64,000 bases of DNA from Leishmania donovani (taxonomy: Eukaryota; Euglenozoa; Kinetoplastea; Trypanosomatida; Trypanosomatidae): assembly GCF_000227135.1 (NCBI RefSeq), contig NC_018258.1:652318-716317 (forward strand), written 5' to 3'. The first letter of the stretch is position 1; the number at the start of each line of letters is the position of its first letter. Made by a program: the position numbers and the translations under genes. Shown piece after piece: positions 32,001-40,523 of the stretch. The notes under the pieces were generated by a model, which made no database searches, was not told the origin of the DNA, and was given only the letters and a program-made list of their open reading frames with translations.

Positions 32001-34263
32001 CGCACTTCCGCTTGCAGACTTTTCTTTTTCAGGGCGCATGAAAGAAAGGACAGGAGCACGTGATGTGATGAGCACGAACACGTGAAAAGGGAAAACACAC
32101 ACGCACACACGCGCACACAAAACAAACGAAAAAGCCAACAAAGAGGGAGAAGGAGGGAGGGAAGACAGCGGGAGAAGTGGTTAACGGAAAAAAGGTGATA
32201 AGCGAAAAAAAGAGAGGGAGAGGGAGAGGAATGCACACGCCCAACCATGAGCCCAATTCAGGGAAGAGAGATCACGCAAACCTTTAACAAAAAAATAAAC
32301 ATAATAAGAAGGCAGCAGAACGGACGAAGATCAATACTTAGAGAGAGAGACAAGGGGAGGGAAAGAAGGGGTGCTCTATCCTTCTAGGCTAGCACTAAAA
32401 GAACTTGGCAATACTCGAGGCAGAGACGGGCAGAGAGAGAGAGTCAGGCAACATCCTCGCACCACAGAGAGTGTGAGGCAGCATGTGCTTGCTAGCGTAG
32501 GTGGCATACCGCTGCTGCACTGATGTCCTGCGCCCCTCCCCTTTTCTGCTCTGCTTTGCTCGTCGAGACGTTCTTCACGCATGCGATCTCATGTCTGTTT
32601 GCGAAACCAAAAAAAAATCAGAATGGCATGCGTCTGGTGAAGCGCGCTTCATGTTTCTTTTTTTTTTGGAGGGTGGAGGGGGACCTCTCGCGTCTTTTCT
32701 GTGTCGTTGGGTCCTCCGTTTCTGCCCACGAAGGTTGGCGAAGAGGGAGGGGGAGGGAGGGCGGCAAGGTGACAAGAAACCGGGAGCAATGAGTAGACAA
32801 ACAAACGAGAAAGCAGCGAGCGGATATACGAAGACGGACATGGCACAAAATAAAACAGAAAAAAATAACATGAACAAATAAAGACACAAAAAAAAAAGAC
32901 AGGGAGAGGGAGGGCGGAAGGGAGGGAGGAAGTGTGCATACATGCAGGCGCACCAGTGGCATGGCCCAGACACACACGCACACACAAGTAGAACGAAACG
33001 GCCTGAGAGCAATGAGCGCTTTCAGGTAGGGACTCCAGACGGGGGGAACGAGGGTGACGAACAACACAAGAAAAGCGAGCGAGCAGGTGACGGCAAAGGA
33101 CAAGAAAGAGGGGCACAGACTCGTCGGAGAGGCACGAATGAGCAGTACGAAACCGTGAACAGCCGTTTAGAAGGAAAAGAGGGAGTTGCAGTGCCTCTCG
33201 CGCGCACTTGAAGAGAGAGACGCACAGCCATGCGCACCCAGCATACATGGGAGGTAGGAGAGAGATGATCCAACACAGTTGTCAGGATCCAGAGACGACA
33301 AGCGCGTTCGGCATCATCCTTCCCCTTTTACGTTTTGCCCGTTTCCACGTATCATCGTTTCTTGTGTGCTCGTTGTTTGCCGTGCGTTGTTTTGTTTTCC
33401 CCCTCCTTCCTCCCCGCCGTCGCGCAGGTCCATGCCCTCGCCGACTTGTGTGGCGCGCCGCCGCACTTCCCTTCCTTCGTTTTAACTTAGTTGTTGTTTA
33501 GATTTTTTTTGGTGGCTTTCTGTTTCAATCCACCCACCCCGCTGCCTCTCGTTTGGCGCACTGGATTCGGTATTCTTCTGCACTCGTACGAGCACAGCAC
33601 GCTCGCGCGCACGCATAGAGGCACACGGAAGAGGGAGAGGGGTGAGGGGGAGGGGGAGGAGAGGAGAAGCCTATGGGAAACGACAGCAGAGCCGAGAAGC
33701 GCCGGTGCATGCAAATACAGGATTCGGGGGGCACATGCGGGAGAGGTACAGCGGAGTAGTGGTCAAAACCGGGAAGGAGAGACACGTACAAAACGCAGGC
33801 TAATACATCCTGCTCCGCCCGTCACTCGGCGTGGCGCATGCGGCCATCTGCCGGGAGTATGATAGCAAGAGAAAATGGGAGAGTATAAAGCACGCAAGAG
33901 ATGCCCCATGAGCAAAACGAAGGGGGTGAGAAAGAAAAACATAAAACAAACCCTTAGGCTGATAAGGCGAAGGAAGAGTGTGTACCGCCGCCCAGGCTCT
34001 TCCATGGATACACCGCTGAGACAGACCCGACGCGCAAGTGCATCAGCGGAAGTGCACACTGAAAGAAGCACAGAGGGAGACAGACAGAGACGGATACAAC
34101 AGAGAAGTGCAAAAAGGCAGCCGCGGTGGCAAGAGCGGCCCACAAACGCCGGCATCAGTGAGCGCCTCAGTCCCTGTGCCTGTGCACAACTTCCTCGCCA
34201 TCAGACCGCATTCCATCTTCGCCCCCTGCCCCTCCCGTTTCCCTCTCTGCCTTGCTCCGTGAC
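29093..34263. other. 5.2 kb noncoding spacer
   Basis: No supported gene. Plus-strand purine runs (for example 30580-30760, 31960-32260, 32730-32930) mark polypyrimidine stretches on the transcribed strand. Poly-G (about 30490-30506) and (AT)n at 31051-31069 are present. Frames on both strands are Ser/Leu/Phe/Cys- or Arg/Lys/Glu-rich shadows of these tracts. Confidence 0.5.
31051..31069. repeat. AT dinucleotide microsatellite
   Basis: Uninterrupted AT repeat in the spacer, ending in a short T run. Confidence 0.9.
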
Positions 34264-34780
34264 AGTGTGCCAGCGGCAGGACGCCAGCGCGCGATGCGCG
34301 GGAAAACACATCAAACAATCGCAAGTCCCATGCGCGCATTCAGATCAACAGCACCGCTTCCCTTGTCCATCAGCGATGGTCTGCGATGCCCCACGCCTCA
34401 CTTGCACGCGTTGGCTGTCGAACAGTCCGCGGCCAAGAGGCTGTCATCGACTCGCATGCCATAGAGAAAATTGTGAGACACCCACGATTTCGGGACACAG
34501 CCGCACAAATTGTTGCGCTCCACGGACACACCGTACAGCGTCTGGGCAGACGCCCACTCCTCTGGAAGGGGCCCGGTCAGATTGTTGTCCGTCAGCGTGA
34601 TGGAGCTGAGTTTCCGCAGGCTCCCCCAGGTCGGCGGCAATGTGCCGGTCAGCTGATTTCTCCTGGCCTCAACAATCGTCAGCTGCGGAGCGCTGCCCCA
34701 CGACGAGGGGAGTGTTCCGGTCAGATTGTTGTCGTTCAGGCACGCCCACGTCATGTAGCGCAGACGGCTCCACGCCTCAG
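34264..34780. repeat. Left copy of a 517-base near-identical duplication next to a gap
   Basis: Matches 34880-35396 at an offset of 616 bases with one mismatch that I found (C at 34453, T at 35069; Arg versus Gln in the protein). It ends exactly at the run of N. This is the expected pattern for overlapping contig ends left unmerged, or for two copies in a tandem array. Confidence 0.93.
34398..34780 (-). CDS. C-terminal part of a stalk-less surface antigen, truncated by a gap
   Basis: From the TGA at 34398 into the N run, the frame encodes LRR units with NDNNLTGTLP and TDNNLTGPLP, the NNLCGCVPKSW cap and the end ADCSTANACK. It is identical to the end of the gene at 35014-35925 apart from GMRVDD versus GMQVDD. 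It may be a second array copy or the same gene represented twice by unmerged contigs. Confidence 0.7.
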
Positions 34781-34879
34781 NNNNNNNNNNNNNNNNNNNN
34801 NNNNNNNNNNNNNNNNNNNNNNNNNNNNNNNNNNNNNNNNNNNNNNNNNNNNNNNNNNNNNNNNNNNNNNNNNNNNNNN
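34781..34879. other. Assembly gap, 99 N
   Basis: Run of undetermined bases inside a surface antigen frame. Both sides carry the same 517-base sequence, so the gap size is probably a placeholder. Confidence 0.99.
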
Positions 34880-35396
34880 AGTGTGCCAGCGGCAGGACGC
34901 CAGCGCGCGATGCGCGGGAAAACACATCAAACAATCGCAAGTCCCATGCGCGCATTCAGATCAACAGCACCGCTTCCCTTGTCCATCAGCGATGGTCTGC
35001 GATGCCCCACGCCTCACTTGCACGCGTTGGCTGTCGAACAGTCCGCGGCCAAGAGGCTGTCATCGACTTGCATGCCATAGAGAAAATTGTGAGACACCCA
35101 CGATTTCGGGACACAGCCGCACAAATTGTTGCGCTCCACGGACACACCGTACAGCGTCTGGGCAGACGCCCACTCCTCTGGAAGGGGCCCGGTCAGATTG
35201 TTGTCCGTCAGCGTGATGGAGCTGAGTTTCCGCAGGCTCCCCCAGGTCGGCGGCAATGTGCCGGTCAGCTGATTTCTCCTGGCCTCAACAATCGTCAGCT
35301 GCGGAGCGCTGCCCCACGACGAGGGGAGTGTTCCGGTCAGATTGTTGTCGTTCAGGCACGCCCACGTCATGTAGCGCAGACGGCTCCACGCCTCAG
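34880..35396. repeat. Right copy of the 517-base duplication
   Basis: Starts at the first base after the gap and matches 34264-34780. It covers the 3' flank and the C-terminal LRRs of the stalk-less antigen. Confidence 0.93.
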
Positions 35397-35492
35397 GAAT
35401 GGTTCCCGTCAGCTCGTTGCGGTACAGCAGGAACCACTTCGCCGACTTCATATTGGCCCACTCCGGCGGCAGGGTGCCCGTCAGCGAGTTCG

Positions 35493-35527
<35 letters not shown>

Positions 35528-35925
35528 ACCCAGCTCGCCGGCAGCGTGCCCTTCAATGTGTTCTTGCCGTAGCTGAGATTGATGGAAGTGACCAGAACAT
35601 ATTTGCCAACAATGCCAGAGGACATCTCCGGCAGCTGCACCACGGCTCTCTCGTCCAGGTACAGATCCACGCCCTTGCTCGTGCACTCAGAGTAGACCCA
35701 CTCGCAGAAGTCCACCGACGGCAGCTTCTCAAGCAGCGGGTTCGCGTCCACGAAGGCCTGCAGAAACTTGCGCGTGTTTGCCTTCTGCACGGCGCTGTAG
35801 TGGGTGAACGGTGATTCCGCGCCACGCACGGGAGACAGGAGCAGGCATAGGGTTAGCGCCACAACGAGGAGAGCGGCTCGCGGGCGCTGCATAACGCCCC
35901 GGCGCAGCAGCACGGGCATCATCAA
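35014..35925 (-). CDS. Stalk-less PSA-like LRR surface antigen containing a poly-Phe tract
   Basis: A 303-residue secreted LRR protein, start at 35925 (MMMPVLLRRGVMQRP), TGA at 35014. A signal peptide (AALLVVALTLCLLL) is followed by the head block HYSAVQKANTRKFLQAFVDA, a cysteine pair (DFCEW...SEC), LRRs of the NxLTGTLPxxW type and a Cys cap (NNLCGCVPKSW). It stops at CSTANACK, where the stalked genes go on into Thr-rich and GPI sequence, so it should be secreted or held by partners, not lipid-anchored (inference). NLT and NLS sequons suggest N-glycosylation. One LRR has ten Phe codons (plus-strand A31, 35496-35526) in place of the usual strand residues, with frame and spacing preserved. That tract is suspicious and may be a sequence placeholder. 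A single ATG choice is not certain, because two ATGs follow at once. Confidence 0.82.
35496..35526. repeat. A31 homopolymer inside a coding region
   Basis: Thirty-one consecutive A on the plus strand, read as poly-T and giving ten Phe codons in the surface antigen. It begins and ends inside LRR codons without breaking the frame. Confidence 0.97.
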
Positions 35926-36126
35926 GCACAGGAAGAGGGAAAAGGAGGGAAAAAGAGCGAAGCGCCTTTATCGGTGCTCGACGCTACAAGCACCACCAGC
36001 GTCGCCTCCTGCGGCGACAGCCACACCCTTTGCGGGGACAGCGTTGCCGGTGCAGAAGACAGAGCTGGCGTTCTTGCACAAGGCGCTCCCCGAACGGCAC
36101 GCCTTTTCAACGGCGAAAACGCGGCA
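35861..36126. repeat. Left copy of a 266-base near-identical duplication next to a gap
   Basis: Matches 36226-36491 at an offset of 365 bases with one mismatch that I found (G at 35880, C at 36245; Arg versus Gly). It covers the signal-peptide start and 5' flank of the stalk-less antigen and ends exactly at the second N run. Confidence 0.93.
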
Positions 36127-36225
36127 NNNNNNNNNNNNNNNNNNNNNNNNNNNNNNNNNNNNNNNNNNNNNNNNNNNNNNNNNNNNNNNNNNNNNNNNNN
36201 NNNNNNNNNNNNNNNNNNNNNNNNN
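36127..36225. other. Assembly gap, 99 N
   Basis: The second gap has the same length as the first, which suggests a fixed placeholder. The flanks are the same sequence on both sides. Confidence 0.99.
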
Positions 36226-36290
36226 ACAACGAGGAGAGCGGCTCCCGGGCGCTGCATAACGCCCCGGCGCAGCAGCACGGGCATCATCAA
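36226..36290 (-). CDS. N-terminal start of a stalk-less surface antigen, cut by a gap
   Basis: Encodes MMMPVLLRRGVMQRPGAALL and then enters the N run. It equals the start of the gene at 35014-35925 except for Gly instead of Arg after RP. Either a further array copy or the same gene seen on an unmerged contig end. Confidence 0.65.
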
Positions 36291-36491
36291 GCACAGGAAG
36301 AGGGAAAAGGAGGGAAAAAGAGCGAAGCGCCTTTATCGGTGCTCGACGCTACAAGCACCACCAGCGTCGCCTCCTGCGGCGACAGCCACACCCTTTGCGG
36401 GGACAGCGTTGCCGGTGCAGAAGACAGAGCTGGCGTTCTTGCACAAGGCGCTCCCCGAACGGCACGCCTTTTCAACGGCGAAAACGCGGCA
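36226..36491. repeat. Right copy of the 266-base duplication
   Basis: Starts at the first base after the gap and repeats 35861-36126. With the other pair, it leaves the contig 34880-36126 overlapping both neighbours. Confidence 0.93.
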
Positions 36492-37403
36492 CGACGGGTA
36501 CAGTGGCTGCAGTCCTTGTCTGGGCGTCGGCACCACGGCGGCGGCGGGGGCGGAAACGAGATGCAGCTAAAGGAGAAGGAGGGCGCGCGTTTTGGTATTC
36601 CTCAAGCGTGAGAGAGGGGAAGAGAGAGGATGGGATCGGCGTGGAAGATGCTCAGAGGAAAGCGCACGGCACGCCACACTGAGATCGATGTGGGAGAGCG
36701 TGATGGACAAGAGCAGCAATAAAATCGACTAAGCGAATAAAGGCGCGCGAACAGCAGAGTGGGGCTGAAAAAAGGAGATGGGCATCCCTCACTATTGGTT
36801 CTTTTTTTTTCGTTGGGGGTTCGAGCCTAACGCGTGAGAGGAAGGCAGAATGAGGGGTGGCGGACCGCGGAAGTGGGAGGAAGGTTAGGAAGGGCTTAGG
36901 ACGAGAGCGCGCTGATAACCGGTGGTGGCGGTAGTCGGGGCGGTGATGGGATAAGAGCAAGGGCAGTGAGAACGACAACACTCTCCTACTTCAATGGCAT
37001 AGAGGGAGGAGGGGGGGGCGAGAAAGAGGCAACGGGGTGCTCACTGAGTAGAGAGGTGTCGCTTTCTTCTCCCCACCCCCTCTTTTCCTTCCGTTGCGTT
37101 TCTACAACCTTAGGCACTTCTCTTTGCTTCCGTTGTTGCTAAGAGAGATAGAGCGGGTGCCGGGTAGGCCGCATACGCGCAATAGCAAATGGCCAGCGCG
37201 AACATGATGCACCACCGTAGCTGGCCAAGTAACAGAGCAGAGGACTCGCCGGAGCATCAAAACAACAAGAGAAGGGTTTGTAGCACAGTCGCTGCGATCC
37301 GAGCGCTTAAGGCGTGACGAGGCAACAGCAACGTCCACTAGCGCTCAGCTTACCTCATCCTCACGCGGTCAGGAAAGCAGATGCAAAGAAAAAAAACGCA
37401 GCA
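36492..37403. other. Spacer between the antigen array and the next gene
   Basis: About 0.9 kb, with no gene seen. A TTCGAGCC motif near 36826-36836 recalls a tRNA box B, but no cloverleaf forms around it. A plus-strand T run at about 36803-36811 and several purine runs are present. Confidence 0.55.
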
Positions 37404-40400
37404 CTACCTCCGCATCAACGCATCTTTCACCGCGTCTTGCCAGGCATCCGGGTAGCAGCATATAAATAGATAGTTGCCAGCGACCACGCCGCGGTAGCCC
37501 AGCATCTCCGTATCATGCGTGCGTCCCAGCTCGAAGACGCTGTCCTCCACTGCCGCTACGGCGCATGCCACCTGTGCCTGTGTCTGCCTGGACTTTTCAC
37601 TCGCAGAGTATTGTAGAGTCGCTTGCGGCGAGGCGCCAAGTCCTGCGCCGAGTGCCTCTCGTGGCAAACCATCATGCCCATCCGGGTAGGCCAATGCAGC
37701 AGGCCAACTGGGTTCCATTGTGTCGATACCTGCGTGGTGCAGTCGCCCTTCATGCCCCTTCGTGAAGATCGTCGACGCCACCTCGGCCAGGTCGGTAAAC
37801 AGCAGGCATGGAACAAAGTACGGGGAGCTGCGGCCCCTTACGGCGGTCAGAGGAAGTGGGAAGCCGCCACACACGTGCTTCCATTGCACTTCACGCAGCA
37901 CACCGCACTTCAGAGTCCCTTCGTTCGCACACGTTCGCGGCAGCGTGAACGCTGTGGATGCGGGTGCCCGTGAAGGAGACGAGCCCGCGTCCGCGTGTTT
38001 GCGCATGTGATGTCCGCCTTCTGGGCTTCGTCTGTGCCCACACCCACCTCTGGTGGCGCATCGCAGCACCTCTTGTGCCATATGCACATGCGTCGGCGAC
38101 GGAGCCGGCCCTCTTCGGCACAACGCGTCGAAGCTGTGACCGGAGCGTAGCGGCTGTCCAAAGTGGCTCTCCGCCAGTGTGCTCAAGAGCGCTGGGGCAT
38201 ACGTTTGCGGTGCAAAGCAGAGAGAGCACCACCCCTGCTGCAAAGACGCGCCCCCCTGCAGCGCTGCTGGCGCAACCACCGCGTGCGGCTCGCGTGGTGA
38301 CTCCCGCGAAGCGCCAGCACACGCCCCCCGGGGACGGGGGCGAAGGTCTGCGTGACGGAGCGGCCGCTCCAGTAAGCTGGATTCGAAGACACACGCTGCC
38401 ACCTCTTTGAGAGTCATCGGTTGTGCTGCTGCTGTGGCATTCGACAGCACCGGCTGTGCCCCAGAGGGGGGCGACAAGGAAGGGCCTGAGCCACGTAGAT
38501 GATATGAGAGCGATAACGGACTTGAAGCCCCCACTGAAGAGGATGTAGCAGCGCTCGCCACGTGAGGCAATACTGTAACCATGGAAACCGCCGGAGTCTC
38601 GGTGCACAGCTCCACAACCCCAGTGGTGGCACAATCGACCTGCCTCATCGACGGCAAACTGTCGCTCTGGCCAGAGGTCGCTGCGGTACTTTCTCCATCA
38701 GAGGTCACGTTCGCATCACCCTGTCCGATGAGCGCACCTCGAGACTCGGCAGTTGCCGAGGTATCGGGCATGTCTTGCTGGACGAGATACGAATGGCGAA
38801 TCGCGTGCAGATGTGCTACTTGAGCCGCGGGACAGCCATAGCACAGCACCATGGCAAGCGTTTCAGTTCTTCGGCGATGTACCGACGGTGCTGAAGAAGA
38901 CGCACAAGCCGCATCGCCACCACGTTGTCTTGCTAAGTTACCGCCGCTACGATCGCCGTTCTGTGCAGTGACGTCGATGCGCTCGTTCGGATGGGCATTC
39001 TTAGTGTGTGTCCTAATAATGCTGTCATCCACACCAGCCATCAAAGGCAGGAGAAAATGATCGGCCGTGTCGCCACCGGTGATCAGGACATGGAAATTGT
39101 GCGTGCATGGCGAAAGCGAGGACGCAATGACAGCACTACTTTCTTCGACCTGCCTCACTGAAGCGTTATGGTGCCCCTCGCTCCGCTCACTAGCCGGGCC
39201 TGTGAAAGTGGGCGGGTGCCTTTCCAAGCTGTGTTGAGCCGCCGCATCGGAAGGCGATGAATGCGAGTTTTCAGCAGAGTTGTCAGTGCTGCTTGAGGAT
39301 TGGTGCTGATGCAGAAGTGCGGCCCACCATGTAGCGACAAGTGCCGTCGCGGGTGCCGGGCGCCACAAGATGTCCATCGCATACACGCAGCAACGCAACG
39401 AGCTGGCGCTACTGCCCCCGACCTCACAAGCGCAACACGCCCATGCTACAGCTGCCGCCTTTATGGCAGCGGCGAGGCCGCTACCTGCTGACGTCGCCAC
39501 CGTCAGCAAAGGAACGCGGGGCTCCGCCATAGGCAGGCACGTCTTGCCTTGTGCGCCTTCCGCGCTGATGGGCATCGGTCCCCGAAAGGCCTCCACAAAA
39601 GCGCCCCGCTGCCCATGGCCGTGAAGGTGTGCCACCTCGCTTTGAAAGCGCCGGCGCAGTCGTGCCAGGCGCTCCCGTCTCGCCCTCTCCCTCGGGTCGA
39701 GGTGTTGATGGGGCGTGGCGGTGCTTTCAGCACCTCCCGATGCCTCCTCCATCGCGAACACGCATCCGACAGTCAACGGCGCCGCCGCCTCCCTCGATCC
39801 AGCTGCAACACCAGCGCTGCCATCGTGATCATCATCACACGCGAGATTAGATGGCTTGGGCAGCATCCCTTGAGCCCATGAGCCCGATTGGTGCGAGCCA
39901 AGGCTCCATGTCAGATACATCTGCGCCTCCTCGTGCTCCGCCAAGATGCACGAGATGGGAACACCCGTCTGCAGAGCCTCAGACCCAGCGAGAAGGCACC
40001 GATGCTCGCCGAGAACGTGGCGAAGAGCATTCAGATTGGTGATGATGGAGGGGAAGGGGAGAGAGGCGGTGTCTACTCTGCCAGAGGGTGCCTCATAGGA
40101 GCTGTTCGCGGTGTCCCGCAAATCGCTCATGAATGTGACGGTGGGCAGGTTTCTTTCCTGCAACTTTGGGTTTTCCATCCCAACGGAAGCTGCGGAGGTG
40201 TTGGAAGTGGCTAGGAGGTAACGCGTGCACAACCGCACGTCCTCCGGACTCGCCGTAGGAACGGCATGAAACGTCGAAAACTCATTGGCGTTGAGCACCA
40301 CCTCGGCAGGGGTACGTGCGGGCAGCCACTGCGCAGCCGTCACGTGTGCCTCGACCTCTGCGTCGCTCCTTCGCGCCGGCGATGAAGCGGTGACAACGCC

Positions 40401-40523
40401 GGAGACGGGGTAGCGGCGGAGCAGATGGCCACGCACAAGGCCGGAGGGGCTGTGTGGCGGTACATAGCTGGCGAGGGTCTGACCCCACAGCACATGAAGA
40501 CGGCGAGTTGGCCCGCCTAACAT
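37404..40523 (-). CDS. Conserved hypothetical protein, possible mitochondrial presequence
   Basis: 1039 residues. The frame extends to 40757, but the upstream part is Arg/Pro-rich and its first codon lies far from any family feature, so I prefer the ATG at 40521-40523 (MLGGPTRRLHVLWGQTLASY). The first 50 or so residues are rich in Arg, Ser and hydrophobics and almost without acid, as in a mitochondrial targeting peptide (inference). The body has ordered segments (for example LNANEFSTFHAVPTA, EDVRLCTRYLLATS and LTVATSAGSGLAAAIKAAAV), separated by long Ser/Ala/His-rich stretches. The C-terminal region is ordered again and ends with GNYLFICCYPDAWQDAVKDA. I recognise no named domain. Stop is TAG. 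Transcribed with its neighbours, probably as part of the same polycistronic unit. Confidence 0.72.
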   Translation of the reverse strand: MLGGPTRRLHVLWGQTLASYVPPHSPSGLVRGHLLRRYPVSGVVTASSPARRSDAEVEAHVTAAQWLPARTPAEVVLNANEFSTFHAVPTASPEDVRLCTRYLLATSNTSAASVGMENPKLQERNLPTVTFMSDLRDTANSSYEAPSGRVDTASLPFPSIITNLNALRHVLGEHRCLLAGSEALQTGVPISCILAEHEEAQMYLTWSLGSHQSGSWAQGMLPKPSNLACDDDHDGSAGVAAGSREAAAPLTVGCVFAMEEASGGAESTATPHQHLDPRERARRERLARLRRRFQSEVAHLHGHGQRGAFVEAFRGPMPISAEGAQGKTCLPMAEPRVPLLTVATSAGSGLAAAIKAAAVAWACCACEVGGSSASSLRCCVYAMDILWRPAPATALVATWWAALLHQHQSSSSTDNSAENSHSSPSDAAAQHSLERHPPTFTGPASERSEGHHNASVRQVEESSAVIASSLSPCTHNFHVLITGGDTADHFLLPLMAGVDDSIIRTHTKNAHPNERIDVTAQNGDRSGGNLARQRGGDAACASSSAPSVHRRRTETLAMVLCYGCPAAQVAHLHAIRHSYLVQQDMPDTSATAESRGALIGQGDANVTSDGESTAATSGQSDSLPSMRQVDCATTGVVELCTETPAVSMVTVLPHVASAATSSSVGASSPLSLSYHLRGSGPSLSPPSGAQPVLSNATAAAQPMTLKEVAACVFESSLLERPLRHADLRPRPRGACAGASRESPREPHAVVAPAALQGGASLQQGWCSLCFAPQTYAPALLSTLAESHFGQPLRSGHSFDALCRRGPAPSPTHVHMAQEVLRCATRGGCGHRRSPEGGHHMRKHADAGSSPSRAPASTAFTLPRTCANEGTLKCGVLREVQWKHVCGGFPLPLTAVRGRSSPYFVPCLLFTDLAEVASTIFTKGHEGRLHHAGIDTMEPSWPAALAYPDGHDGLPREALGAGLGASPQATLQYSASEKSRQTQAQVACAVAAVEDSVFELGRTHDTEMLGYRGVVAGNYLFICCYPDAWQDAVKDALMRR

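Noticed and set aside
36815..36845. Possible tRNA (GGTTCGAGCC, box B-like)
   Set aside because: The stem would leave a ten-base loop instead of seven, and no acceptor stem or box A fits around it.
25842..37403. Retroposon-derived elements (SIDER-like) in spacers
   Set aside because: Expected in Leishmania 3' UTRs, but I could not recognise a diagnostic signature by eye; a profile search is needed before listing any.
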